A stretch of 64,000 nt of DNA from Clostridia bacterium (GTDB lineage: Bacteria > Bacillota_A > Clostridia > Oscillospirales > CAG-272). The translations under genes and the position numbers were made by a program. The DNA lies in the NCBI GenBank assembly GCA_017501345.1, contig JAFVXC010000032.1, forward strand, positions 1 to 64,000. Reading direction: 5' to 3'. The notes under the pieces are model-generated. The model had not been told where the DNA came from, searched no databases, and saw nothing but the letters and a program-made list of their open reading frames with translations. This document shows, piece after piece, positions 16,336 to 25,892 of the stretch; the first letter of the stretch is position 1; every line of letters begins with the position of its first letter.

Positions 16336-18999
16336 ATGAAAGAGTATTTGCAAAGTTCCGAGGACGTCCTCTCTTCCCTTTCCTCCTCCGCTGACGGTCT
16401 TTCCAAAACGGAAGCCGAGAAGCGTCTTCAGGAAAACGGAAAGAACAAGCTCGCAGAGGGCAAAAAGGAATCTATGATCCACCGCTTTCTGAAGCAGCTC
16501 GCAGAGCCGATGACGATCATTCTGATCGTTGCTGCTGTGATTTCGGGCGCACTTGCGATCTTTGAACAGGAATTCCCGTCCGACGTCATCATTATTATGG
16601 CGGTCGTTCTGATCAACGCGATCCTCGGTGTTTTCCAGGAAAGCAAAGCGGAAAAAGCGATCGAGGCTCTGCAGGAAATTGCCGCCGCAACCTCCAAGGT
16701 CATTCGTGACGGGCACCAGATCTCGGTACGCAGTGAGGATCTCGTTGTCGGCGACGTCATCGTTCTTGAAGCAGGCGATGCTGTTCCCGCAGATGCACGT
16801 ATCATTGAATGCGCATCTATGAAGATCGAGGAGGCCGCTCTCACGGGCGAGTCAGTCCCCGTTGACAAAAAGGTAGAGGCGCTCAGCGGCGGTGAAAACG
16901 GCGACGTTCCGCTCGGCGACCGAAAGAATATGGTCTTTATGGGTAGTGTCGTCGTTTACGGGCGAGGCAAGGCTGTCGTTACCGCTACCGGTATGGATAC
17001 CGAAATGGGCAAGATCGCAGACGCACTTGCGAATGCTCAGGAAGGCAAAACGCCTCTTCAGATGAAGCTCGGACAGCTCAGCAAGATCCTGACCTTCCTC
17101 GTCATTGGCATTTGTGTGCTTGTGTTCGGCATCAACATCGTTCGCACGTTGCTCACGGGTGGTGATTTCGGTTTCCACGAGGTAATGGACTTCTTTATGA
17201 TCGCAATCTCGCTCGCCGTTGCCGCGATTCCCGAGGGACTTGCGACCGTCGTTACGATCGTGCTTTCGATCGGCGTTACCAATATGTCGCGTCGTCAGGC
17301 GATCATCCGTAAGCTGACCGCAGTCGAAACGCTCGGCTGTACGCAGATCATCTGCTCCGATAAGACGGGCACGCTTACCCAAAACAAGATGACCGTCGTC
17401 GATCACTACGGTACGGACGAAAAGCTCCTTGCAAACGCAATGTCCCTCTGCTCCGATGCAGAGTTTGACGTCGAGGCAAAAACCGCAATCGGCGAGCCGA
17501 CCGAATGTGCGCTCGTCAACTATGCGGAAACGCTCGATCTTTCAAAGAACGTACAAAAAAACATCTTCGTTCGTATCGGTGAGGTTCCCTTCGACTCGAT
17601 GCGTAAGATGATGACCACCGTTCACAAAAACGAGCAGGGCGAGATCGTTCAGTTCACGAAGGGTGCGCCCGACGAGATCCTGAAGCGCTGCACCTCGGTA
17701 ATCGTTGACGGCTCCACTGTCGAGCTGACCGATGAAAAGCGCGAGGAGATCCTGGCTGCAAACAAAGGAATGGCAGACAAGGCACTCCGCGTCCTTGCGG
17801 CAGCACAGAAAACGCTCTCTGAAGAGCCTGCTGTCTACGAAGCAGAGGCTGTTGAATGTGACCTCACCTTCATCGGTCTCGTCGGTATGATCGACCCCGT
17901 CCGTCCCGAGGTCAAGCCCGCGATCGACGAGTGCCGCTCTGCGGGTATCCGTCCCATTATGATCACGGGTGACCACAAGGACACCGCTGTTGCGATCGCA
18001 ATGCAGCTCGGCATCATTGAATCCGCTGAACAGGCGATCACGGGTGCAGAGCTTGACAAGATCCCGGATGAAAGCTTTGAAACCGAGGTCGAAAAGTACT
18101 CTGTTTATGCACGCGTTCAGCCCGAGCACAAGACACGTATCGTCAACGCTTGGCGTAAGAAGGGCAAGATCACCGCTATGACGGGTGACGGCGTCAACGA
18201 TGCACCCTCGATCAAAAACGCCGACATTGGTGTCGGCATGGGCATTACGGGCACCGACGTTACGAAGAACGTCGCCGATATGATCCTCGCAGACGACAAC
18301 TTCGCAACGATCGTTTCGGCAGTCGGAGAAGGCCGCCGCATTTACGACAACATCCGTAAATCGATCCAGTTCCTGCTCGCATCGAACCTCTCGGAGGTGC
18401 TTTCGATCTTCTTCGCAACCCTTTGCGGCTTCACGATCTTCAAGCCCGTCCACCTGCTCTTCATCAACCTGATCACCGACTGTCTCCCTGCCCTTTCTCT
18501 CGGTATGGAGAAGCCTGAAAAGGATATTATGGCCCGTAAGCCTCGTGATTCAAAGGAAGGCATCTTCGCCGGCGGTATGGGCTTTGCGATCTTCTATCAG
18601 GGCTTCCTCGTTACAGTCATTACGCTTGTTTCCTATGCAGTCGGCCACTACCTTGAATTCGGCAACTTTAATATCATCAACAGCGCGGACAGCGTCCACG
18701 GTATGACGATGGCGTTTTTGACGCTGTCGATGTGTGAGATCTTCCATTCCTTCAATATGCGCTCTCTGCATGGCTCGATCTTCAAAATGACCACGCAGAA
18801 CAAGTGGCTGTGGGGAGCAGGAGCTGTCTCACTCCTTCTCACGACGCTCGTCATTGAGATCAAGCCTCTCGCAGATGCCTTCAGTTTGGCTCCGATCGGG
18901 CTTCTTGAATACGGAATCGCACTGGGTCTCGCGATCCTCATCATCCCGATCGTAGAGATCATCAAGCTCATCTCTCGCCTTGCTCACAAAGCGAAATAA
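16336..18999 (+). CDS. P-type cation ATPase, probably Mn2+/Ca2+ exporter
   Basis: 887 residues, P2-type ATPase. TGES (170-173) in the actuator domain, PEGL (299-302) in M4, phosphorylated D342 in CSDKTGTLTQ, KGAPDEIL in the nucleotide domain, and TGDGVNDAPS at the hinge; M6 reads NLITDCLPALSLG. The family moves Ca2+ or Mn2+ out of the cytoplasm at the cost of ATP. The upstream Mn2+ riboswitch indicates that manganese is the physiological cargo, as for the lactococcal YoaB type. AAGGAG lies eight bases before the ATG. It is a single-gene unit with its own promoter and terminator. Confidence 0.92.
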   Translation: MKEYLQSSEDVLSSLSSSADGLSKTEAEKRLQENGKNKLAEGKKESMIHRFLKQLAEPMTIILIVAAVISGALAIFEQEFPSDVIIIMAVVLINAILGVFQESKAEKAIEALQEIAAATSKVIRDGHQISVRSEDLVVGDVIVLEAGDAVPADARIIECASMKIEEAALTGESVPVDKKVEALSGGENGDVPLGDRKNMVFMGSVVVYGRGKAVVTATGMDTEMGKIADALANAQEGKTPLQMKLGQLSKILTFLVIGICVLVFGINIVRTLLTGGDFGFHEVMDFFMIAISLAVAAIPEGLATVVTIVLSIGVTNMSRRQAIIRKLTAVETLGCTQIICSDKTGTLTQNKMTVVDHYGTDEKLLANAMSLCSDAEFDVEAKTAIGEPTECALVNYAETLDLSKNVQKNIFVRIGEVPFDSMRKMMTTVHKNEQGEIVQFTKGAPDEILKRCTSVIVDGSTVELTDEKREEILAANKGMADKALRVLAAAQKTLSEEPAVYEAEAVECDLTFIGLVGMIDPVRPEVKPAIDECRSAGIRPIMITGDHKDTAVAIAMQLGIIESAEQAITGAELDKIPDESFETEVEKYSVYARVQPEHKTRIVNAWRKKGKITAMTGDGVNDAPSIKNADIGVGMGITGTDVTKNVADMILADDNFATIVSAVGEGRRIYDNIRKSIQFLLASNLSEVLSIFFATLCGFTIFKPVHLLFINLITDCLPALSLGMEKPEKDIMARKPRDSKEGIFAGGMGFAIFYQGFLVTVITLVSYAVGHYLEFGNFNIINSADSVHGMTMAFLTLSMCEIFHSFNMRSLHGSIFKMTTQNKWLWGAGAVSLLLTTLVIEIKPLADAFSLAPIGLLEYGIALGLAILIIPIVEIIKLISRLAHKAK

Positions 19000-19018
19000 T
19001 CCTTCGGATAAGCGAAGG

Positions 19019-19048
19019 AAAGCCCCCGACACACCGTCGGGGGCTTTT
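19019..19048 (+). terminator. Terminator of the cation ATPase gene
   Basis: AAAGCCCCCGAC/GTCGGGGGCTTTT, 12-bp GC-rich stem with a five-base loop and flanking A and T runs. Confidence 0.9.
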
Positions 19049-19082
19049 CGTTTGGAGAAGCACATTCCTTTTTCACCTCATA

Positions 19083-19931
19083 TTACCTTTGATTATCTCT
19101 TTGGCTTTTTCGATAGCTCGCGGGTGATACACCGACGTGTCGTTTGAACACACCTGAAAAATAATTGGAATTCCCCATACCGACCGAAAAGGCGATCTCC
19201 GTGACACTTAACCCGGAATATCGGAGCAACGCCTTAGCGTCCTCGATGCGGATCTCGGTCAGATACTCCTTGAAGGTCCGTCCGGTTTCTTTCTTAAACG
19301 TATGACTGATATAAGAACGGCTGCACGCAAACTGCCGACATACGTCCTCCAGCTTGATGCTTTGCGTGTGATGCTTCTTGATGTACCGTATGACGGCGTC
19401 TATCAGATGCTCTTCTTTCTCGTTATCATTTTCGGTTCGGATATAGGCAAGCTCCAGCATATTACAAAGCGGAATCAACAAGGTGTCGATCTCTTCCTTG
19501 CTTGGCATATGCTCCTTCAGGGTTCCGTAAGCATCGGTCAGACTTTCAATGGGAATAAAATACGTTTTTGCTGTAGAATTCACATAGGATTCGGCGTCAG
19601 GGGTCCTGTATCCGCTTACCGAGATAAAGCCCACGATTTCCCGACCGTTTCGGATCGGATAAACGAATTCCCGAACACCCGCAAAGCAGCTTCCGCAAAA
19701 AGAACCGCTCTCACATTTTTTTATGATCTTGCGCTGTCGCTCAATACAGTGCTTTTGCGCCCCGGGAAAGGACTTTACGTAAACGCAATATGGGTTATCG
19801 TGTATATTAAACGTAATGAGTTCGCTCGTCAGGATCAGAGACTCCCTGCCGATTGGGTGCAGTGTGACCGACAAGCCACAATGCCTCTTCAAAAAAAGAA
19901 TATAGTTTTTAATGTGGGTTATATCATACAT
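19083..19931 (-). CDS. AraC-family regulator with PocR sensory domain
   Basis: 282 residues. The first ~170 form a PocR ligand-binding domain, recognised by FPGAQKHCIERQRKIIKKCESG, SFCGSCFAGVREFVYPI and VGFISVSGYR; the cysteines are conserved in the family. The C-terminal ~100 are an AraC double helix-turn-helix (VCRQFACSRSYISHTFKK, VTEIAFSVGMGNSNYFSGVFK). PocR domains sense small hydrocarbon derivatives such as 1,3-propanediol in Salmonella, and sugars or polyols elsewhere. Divergent from the FAD oxidoreductase, which it probably controls. The start at 19931 has AGAGGTGA upstream; a longer frame reaches into the neighbouring gene and is rejected. Confidence 0.88.
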   Translation of the reverse strand: MYDITHIKNYILFLKRHCGLSVTLHPIGRESLILTSELITFNIHDNPYCVYVKSFPGAQKHCIERQRKIIKKCESGSFCGSCFAGVREFVYPIRNGREIVGFISVSGYRTPDAESYVNSTAKTYFIPIESLTDAYGTLKEHMPSKEEIDTLLIPLCNMLELAYIRTENDNEKEEHLIDAVIRYIKKHHTQSIKLEDVCRQFACSRSYISHTFKKETGRTFKEYLTEIRIEDAKALLRYSGLSVTEIAFSVGMGNSNYFSGVFKRHVGVSPASYRKSQRDNQR

Positions 19932-19976
19932 CAACTCACCTCTGCACATTTTTATATATTTTGAGCACGAAATTGA

Positions 19977-20005
19977 TTGCTTTTGTGCAGTAAACATGCT
20001 ACAAT
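19977..20005 (+). promoter_or_regulatory. Promoter of the FAD oxidoreductase gene
   Basis: TTGCTT, 17-base spacer, TACAAT, followed by GAGGAG and the ATG at 20038. The 106-base divergent gap must also hold the PocR-regulator promoter and any operator. Confidence 0.65.
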
Positions 20006-20037
20006 GAATTATACTACAAGACAGAGGAGATGTCAAG

Positions 20038-21327
20038 ATGAAATTTGAGATCAATATATCCGTACAAAAAAGCTATGACGTTGTTGTGATCGGCTCAGGT
20101 CCTGCGGGGATTGCCGCGGCAGTTACTGCGGGAAGAAACGGTGCGAGAGTTCTTCTCGTCGAAAGCTGTGGACGTGTGGGAGGTATCTCCACCGCGGGAA
20201 TGATGAGTCATTTTACGGGAAGATGCGGAAGCAAGCTGTATGCAGAGATCCTTGAAAGGGCGGCACAGAAAAACACCTACGAGCGTGGGAAGATCAAGGT
20301 TCAGATCGATCCCGAGCTTCTCACGCTCACCTATATTGAAATGCTGGAGGAGGCAGGCGTAGAGCTTTTGCTGTATACAACCTTCTGCGACGTTATAATG
20401 GACGGAAACACCGTAACGGGTGTCATCTGCCACAACAAGAGCGGATTTTCTGCTTTCGATGCAAGGGTCATTGTTGACGCGAGCGGTGACGGTGACGTAG
20501 CAGAAAAAAGCGGAGCAGAATTCATCAAGGGGCGCGAGAGTGACGGAAAGATGCAGCCTGCAACGCTGATGTTCAAGGTGGGCGGCGTGGATACAAGCCG
20601 CGCGGTGTTCCCGAAGTCCTTTGAAACGAAGGTTCATACCGAGAAGGGCGAGCTTCAGGCTCTCGCACGCGAGAAGCTTCCCCACCCTGCAGGACACGTT
20701 CTGCTTTATCCGTCGACTATCCCCGGAGTAGTGACCTGCAATATGACGAACGCCACCGATATTGACGGCACGTCTGCCGAGGATCTGACACGGGCTGAGA
20801 TCGTTTGCCGTAAGCAGATTCCTCTCATCGTAGATTTTCTGCGCGAATATGCCCCGGGATACGAGAACTGCTATATCATCGGAAGTGCTTCTCTGATCGG
20901 CATCCGTGAGACCCGACATTTTAAGGGAGTAAAGACCCTCACCGAGCAGGAGATCGCAGCGGCGGCAGAACACGATGACTACGTTGTAAGGGACGCTCAT
21001 TTCAATTTTGACGTTCACAATATCACAGGCGCAGGACTTGATAAAACAGGCTGCCAACACAACTTCAAACAAAAGAAGGGTTACACCATTCCCTACGGCT
21101 GTATGGTTCCCGAAAAGGTAGACGGTCTCCTTCTTTCGGGAAGAAATATTTCGGGAACGCATATGGCTCATTCCAACTATCGGGCAATGCCGATCTGCGT
21201 CGGAATTGGCGAGGCGTGCGGTGCGGCGGCGACCTTGGCGGCGAAAAACGGAAAGCGGCTACGGGATATCAAGGCAAACGAAATTCGTCAATTGATGGAA
21301 ACGGCTCCCTCGGTGCGTATGACGTAA
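20038..21327 (+). CDS. FAD-dependent oxidoreductase
   Basis: 429 residues. The dinucleotide-binding loop DVVVIGSGPAGIAAAVTAGRNGARVLLVE occupies 14-42, VIVDASGDGDVAEKSGAEF is the second FAD-contact motif, and the C-terminal PYGCMVPEKVDGLLLSGRNIS...GIGEACGAAA is typical of the PF12831 family. Members oxidise or reduce varied small molecules, and many sit in sugar clusters; the substrate is not determined by sequence. No signal peptide or heme motif. The PocR/AraC gene beside it implies induction by a small organic ligand. Confidence 0.88.
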   Translation: MKFEINISVQKSYDVVVIGSGPAGIAAAVTAGRNGARVLLVESCGRVGGISTAGMMSHFTGRCGSKLYAEILERAAQKNTYERGKIKVQIDPELLTLTYIEMLEEAGVELLLYTTFCDVIMDGNTVTGVICHNKSGFSAFDARVIVDASGDGDVAEKSGAEFIKGRESDGKMQPATLMFKVGGVDTSRAVFPKSFETKVHTEKGELQALAREKLPHPAGHVLLYPSTIPGVVTCNMTNATDIDGTSAEDLTRAEIVCRKQIPLIVDFLREYAPGYENCYIIGSASLIGIRETRHFKGVKTLTEQEIAAAAEHDDYVVRDAHFNFDVHNITGAGLDKTGCQHNFKQKKGYTIPYGCMVPEKVDGLLLSGRNISGTHMAHSNYRAMPICVGIGEACGAAATLAAKNGKRLRDIKANEIRQLMETAPSVRMT

Positions 21328-21351
21328 GAATATTCAAGCGGCTTTAATGAA

Positions 21352-21398
21352 AAGCACTGCTATGCTCTAGGCAGATCCATAGCAGTGCTTCGTTTTTT
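21352..21398 (+). terminator. Terminator between convergent FAD oxidoreductase and AraC genes
   Basis: AAGCACTGCTATG/CATAGCAGTGCTT perfect 13-bp stem, then CG and six T on the plus strand. It may work in both directions. Confidence 0.9.
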
Positions 21399-21406
21399 AC
21401 GTTATA

Positions 21407-22237
21407 CTAATTTTTGCGGCCTCTTTTTGACTGTCTGTACTGTGTCGGCGATTGCCCGATCTCCTTTTTGAATACGTGGTTAAAATTAGAAAGTGACTTA
21501 AATCCGCATTCCCAAAAAATATCAATAACGGGTTTTTCCGTGGCAAAAAGAAGTAGTTTGGCGTAATTCAGCTTTAATGACGTCAGAAAGTCAATATATT
21601 TTTTTCCGGTTATCGCACGAAATTGTTTGCTGAAATAGGAGGTTGAATATCCGCTCATCTGTGCCATATCCTCGAGAGACGGTGTTTCATTAAAATGCAA
21701 AAACAGATACCGCATACATTGATAGATCGGTTCTGTTTCTCCGCTGCTCTCATAGTGAACATCCATATGTCTGATGATCAATATCAGCAAGCATTCAAAG
21801 AGATTTTTCGTGTTCATTTCGGAATATTCATCATTCACATCACTATCCTGCATCAATAACGATACGAGCAAATCCACCTGCTCCATATCCTTTTCGGGAA
21901 GGTCGAATATTGTATTCGTGCTATGGTTGATGAAAGCATTCAGAAGATGCTTTGATACAATACTGCTGTCAAAGCTTATGTTGATCAGTTCCATCCTGTT
22001 TATCGCCGTGACGCTGTGAAAGTCTATGGGAGATAAGAAATATACCGTCCCCTTTTTCAGCGGATATACGTCTCCGTTCAGAGTTTGCTCGCCTTGTCCT
22101 CCGACGATGATCTCGATCTCAAAATAATCGTGCATATGCATCCTCACGCTTTTTTTGAGAACCTTCCTTGTAATAGAGATGTTCTGCCCGATATCCGACC
22201 AGCTTTTTGAAAACACTACATTAGAGAAAGCACGCAT
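21407..22237 (-). CDS. AraC-family transcriptional regulator
   Basis: 276 residues. Cupin N-terminal domain (HMHDYFEIEIIVGGQGEQTLNGD, VYFLSPIDFHSV), helical linker, and the C-terminal AraC DNA-binding domain (LEDMAQMSGYSTSYFSKQFR, DIFWECGFKSLSNFNHVFKKEIG). Divergent from the alpha-mannosidase operon across 205 bases, so probably its activator. The start at 22237 has GGGAGGTGA eight bases upstream. Confidence 0.9.
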   Translation of the reverse strand: MRAFSNVVFSKSWSDIGQNISITRKVLKKSVRMHMHDYFEIEIIVGGQGEQTLNGDVYPLKKGTVYFLSPIDFHSVTAINRMELINISFDSSIVSKHLLNAFINHSTNTIFDLPEKDMEQVDLLVSLLMQDSDVNDEYSEMNTKNLFECLLILIIRHMDVHYESSGETEPIYQCMRYLFLHFNETPSLEDMAQMSGYSTSYFSKQFRAITGKKYIDFLTSLKLNYAKLLLFATEKPVIDIFWECGFKSLSNFNHVFKKEIGQSPTQYRQSKRGRKN

Positions 22238-22442
22238 TCCTTCACCTCCCTTTAGGAGAACCACCTTTATTATGCCATATTATCCCATAAAATTCAAGAC
22301 TTATCTTCGAAATACCTGAAATATGCGATCTTTGCACAAAAAACAACAAGATTTTCTGTCAGTAATATGCTAAAATTTTTTTGTATAGATATTTTTTGAT
22401 TAGCACTTTACATAAAAAGTGATGCATCAGGAGGAATCAACT

Positions 22443-24884
22443 ATGAGTGAAAAGAAGAAGATCTATTTCGTAGGAAATGCACATCTTGACCCCGTATGGA
22501 TGTGGCGGTGGCAGGAGGGATCGGCAGAGGCCAAAGCAACGATCCGCAGCGCTCTTGACAGAATGAAGGAATATCCCGAATTCAAATTTGTTTGCTCTGC
22601 CGCTGCAGTATTTGAATGGATAGAGGAATTCGACCCCGAAATGTTTGAAGAGGTCAAAAAACGAGTAGACGAGGGCAGATTTATTATAGTCGGCGGCTGG
22701 TACATACAGCCCGACTGTAACAACCCTTCGGGAGAGAGCTTCGCAAGGCACGGTCTTTACGCACAACGGTATTTCAAAGAACGCTTCGGAAAAACCGCGC
22801 GAGTCGGATACAACGTTGACTCCTTCGGACACAATGCTATGATCCCCCAGATACTGAAAAAATCGGGGATGGACAGATATATATTTATGCGCCCCGGCAT
22901 CAGTGAAAAGGATATGCCGAGTGAGCTCTTCAAATGGCAATCCCCCGACGGTTCGCAGGTGCTTGCGTGGAAGATCGTGGCAGGATACACGGGTAACGTA
23001 AAGAACATCGAGGACCTGGAGAAAAAATTCGAAAAAGCCATTGCCGTCATCCGAAATGAAACAGATGCTATGATGCTCTTCTACGGAGTCGGCAATCACG
23101 GCGGCGGACCTACCAAGACGAATATCAACACCGTGCTCGAATTCCGTGAAAAGTATCCGGACAGAGAGATCATCTTCTCAAGCGCCGAGGATTTCTTCGA
23201 CTACATTGAGCCCTTCGCAGATAGCTTCCCCGTTCACGAGGACGATCTCCAGCACCACGCGAGCGGATGCTACGCTGCAGTATCGTTTATCAAAAATGCG
23301 ATCCGAAAAAGCGAAAACGCGATGTACTCCGCAGAGATCTTCGCGTTTATGGCAAACAGGATAATGAACAAGACGCTTGACCCAAGGTCATTTGAAAACG
23401 CTTGGAAAAACATTCTTTTCTGCCATTTCCACGATATTATGGGCGGATGCTCAATTAAGGACGCATATACCGATGCGGGTTATATGATCGGTGAGAGTAT
23501 GTCTTTCGCAATGAAAACCGAAAACAACGCGCTTCAAAGCCTGTCGTGGGCAATCGATACGAGGGATACCGAAAAGGGGCTTCCCGTCATCGTATTCAAC
23601 CCACACAGCTTTGAGGTCGAGGATCTGATCACCATAAACAAGCAGGTCGAAAGGATCTGCGATGAAGACGGAAATGATCTCCCCATTCAGTTCGTGCACT
23701 CTCAGACCTTCAGCTGTAAAGTAAGGTCTGACACCGCCTTTGTAGCAAAGGTTCCCGCGATGGGATATACGACCTATTACATCAAGAAGCCCGAGCCCGT
23801 GCTTGTCGATGAACCCGCAAGCGTTGCCGAGGAGGACCTTCCCGAGCAGGAACCCGCCCTTCGGATCGAAGGAACGGCAATGGAAAACGAGATCTTCCGA
23901 ATCGAATTCGAGAAGCACACGGGTTATATCAAATCCATATATGACAAGGTCAGCGACCGGGAGCTGATCGAAGGGTACGGTGCCGTTCCCACCGTATATG
24001 ATGAATTCAAGCACGATACCTGGTCTCACAAGCTGAATTTCTTTGACCGTGAGGTTGCAAAATTCGCAGATGCCGAGCTGAAGATCGTTGAAAGCGGACC
24101 GATCCGTGTTACGATGAAGGTAGTCAGCCGATACAACGGCTCTACCCTGACGCAGTACATTAGCCTCCGAAGCGGTGCAAAGACCATAGACGTTAAGGCA
24201 AATATCGATTGGCACGAAAAGCACAAGATGCTGAAGCTTGCTTACGGTACGGTATTCACCGACGCGGATGCTTACTACGAGATCCCCTTCGGCGTGATCT
24301 GCCGTCCCACCGACGGTGAGGAGGAACCCGGGCTCAGCTTTATCGCACTCAGGAAAAATGACACCGGTCTCGCAATGCTCAACAACAACAAATACAGCTT
24401 CTCCTTGAAGGACAACGTTATGAACCTGACGGTCGTTCGCAGTCCTCTCTACGCAGATCACGGCAGAGGAAGAGATGACGAATGTGAATTTACCGATCAG
24501 GGCAGTCACGATTTCTCTTATTCGCTTATGCCCCTCCGTCAAAATGGCTGGAGCGAAGTAGTAAAAGAGGCGAAGAAGCTGAATCTTCCTATGACCTACA
24601 TTATGGAAAACAACCACAACGGTACGCTTGCACACACGTTCCGCGGCTTTGAATGCAGCTGTCCCAATGTCGTCGTATCTGCGCTCAAAATTGCCGAAGA
24701 CAAGAACGGCATAGTCCTGAGAGCCTACGAAACGGACGGTGCTGCCACCGACGCAAGAATTGCAGGCTCTCTCCTCCCCGCCCCGCTGAATGCTCATTTC
24801 GGGGCGCACAGCGTAAACACCTATTATTATTCCTTCGAAACGAAGAAGTGGAAGGAAGTACTTATGACCGAGTACGACGTATAA
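22443..24884 (+). CDS. Alpha-mannosidase, glycoside hydrolase family 38
   Basis: 813 residues. GH38 hallmarks: H14 and D16 in GNAHLDPVW as zinc ligands, nucleophile D126 in GYNVDSFGH, and FCHFHDIMGGCS with a further zinc ligand; the C-terminal half is the family's beta-sandwich. These retaining Zn enzymes remove alpha-linked mannose, including from N-glycan fragments. No signal peptide, so it handles imported oligosaccharides. The ATG at 22443 has AGGAGG upstream; an earlier in-frame start has none. First gene of an operon with a ROK kinase and a SIS isomerase. Confidence 0.93.
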   Translation: MSEKKKIYFVGNAHLDPVWMWRWQEGSAEAKATIRSALDRMKEYPEFKFVCSAAAVFEWIEEFDPEMFEEVKKRVDEGRFIIVGGWYIQPDCNNPSGESFARHGLYAQRYFKERFGKTARVGYNVDSFGHNAMIPQILKKSGMDRYIFMRPGISEKDMPSELFKWQSPDGSQVLAWKIVAGYTGNVKNIEDLEKKFEKAIAVIRNETDAMMLFYGVGNHGGGPTKTNINTVLEFREKYPDREIIFSSAEDFFDYIEPFADSFPVHEDDLQHHASGCYAAVSFIKNAIRKSENAMYSAEIFAFMANRIMNKTLDPRSFENAWKNILFCHFHDIMGGCSIKDAYTDAGYMIGESMSFAMKTENNALQSLSWAIDTRDTEKGLPVIVFNPHSFEVEDLITINKQVERICDEDGNDLPIQFVHSQTFSCKVRSDTAFVAKVPAMGYTTYYIKKPEPVLVDEPASVAEEDLPEQEPALRIEGTAMENEIFRIEFEKHTGYIKSIYDKVSDRELIEGYGAVPTVYDEFKHDTWSHKLNFFDREVAKFADAELKIVESGPIRVTMKVVSRYNGSTLTQYISLRSGAKTIDVKANIDWHEKHKMLKLAYGTVFTDADAYYEIPFGVICRPTDGEEEPGLSFIALRKNDTGLAMLNNNKYSFSLKDNVMNLTVVRSPLYADHGRGRDDECEFTDQGSHDFSYSLMPLRQNGWSEVVKEAKKLNLPMTYIMENNHNGTLAHTFRGFECSCPNVVVSALKIAEDKNGIVLRAYETDGAATDARIAGSLLPAPLNAHFGAHSVNTYYYSFETKKWKEVLMTEYDV

Positions 24885-24959
24885 GCCTCAATAACAACCG
24901 TCAAAACGTGGGAGTGTCAAGAGTGGCAGTCCCACGACAGAAAGAAAAGGATCTAAAAT

Positions 24960-25892
24960 ATGAAGATAGGAATAGATATCGGAGGAACAAAGTGCGCCGT
25001 CGTTCTCGGTGACGACACGCATATTGAGAAAAAAATAAAATTTGCCACTACGACCTGTGAGGAGACCTTAAAGAATATCATCGCGGCGGTATCGGAGATC
25101 GGTGAAGGAGATGCCATCGGAATCTCCTGCGGGGGACCGCTCGACTCCAAAAGAGGCATCATAATGTCTCCGCCCAATCTCATCGATTGGGACAACGTAC
25201 ATATTACGGATATGCTCAGCGAAAAATTCAACATCCCCACATATCTGTGTAACGATGCCAACGCCTGTGCGCTTGCCGAATGGAAATACGGTGCAGGAAA
25301 AGGGACGGAAAATATGATTTTCCTTACCTTTGGAACAGGCTTTGGCGCAGGCATCATACTGAACGGAAGATTATATGACGGTGCCTCCGGTATGGCAGGA
25401 GAGATCGGACATATCAGACTTTCCGATTACGGTCCCATCGGCTACGGAAAGCAAGGCTCGACAGAGGGCTTTTGCAGTGGCGGCGGTATTGCGCAGATCG
25501 GCAGGAGCTTAGCCTTGGAAAAACTTCAGCAGGGCGAAAGCTTGCCATACTGCAACAGCACCTCGGATCTCCCATCCATAAACGCAAAGCTTCTTGCCGA
25601 CTATGCAAAGGCAGGCGATAAAATCGGAATCGAGGCTTACAGAATATGCGGTGAGATGCTCGGCAAGAGTCTTTCTATTCTCATAGACTTGCTCAATCCC
25701 GATGCGATCGTTATAGGAAGCATATTCACTCGCGCCGAGGAGCTGATACGGCCTCATATGGAACGGATTCTTGAAAGAGAAACGCTCGCGGAAGCGCGCC
25801 TGGCCTGCAAGATCCTTCCTGCTGCTCTCGGTGAAAGCATAGGAGATTTTGCCGCGCTTACGGTAGCATTCGAAGGAGGAAAGAACAAATGA
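24960..25892 (+). CDS. ROK-family sugar kinase lacking the zinc-binding cysteines
   Basis: 310 residues. IGIDIGGTKCAVVLGDD phosphate-binding loop at 3-19, catalytic D99 in LCNDANACALAEW, and GTGFGAGIILNGRLYDGASGMAGEIGH are ROK signatures. The family's C-x-C-G-x-x-G-C-x-E zinc motif is replaced by IGYGKQGSTE (160-169), though the preceding H151 remains, so all three cysteines are lost. It likely phosphorylates mannose or a derivative released by the upstream alpha-mannosidase. It overlaps the SIS gene by four bases (ATGA), so translation is coupled. Confidence 0.87.
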   Translation: MKIGIDIGGTKCAVVLGDDTHIEKKIKFATTTCEETLKNIIAAVSEIGEGDAIGISCGGPLDSKRGIIMSPPNLIDWDNVHITDMLSEKFNIPTYLCNDANACALAEWKYGAGKGTENMIFLTFGTGFGAGIILNGRLYDGASGMAGEIGHIRLSDYGPIGYGKQGSTEGFCSGGGIAQIGRSLALEKLQQGESLPYCNSTSDLPSINAKLLADYAKAGDKIGIEAYRICGEMLGKSLSILIDLLNPDAIVIGSIFTRAEELIRPHMERILERETLAEARLACKILPAALGESIGDFAALTVAFEGGKNK

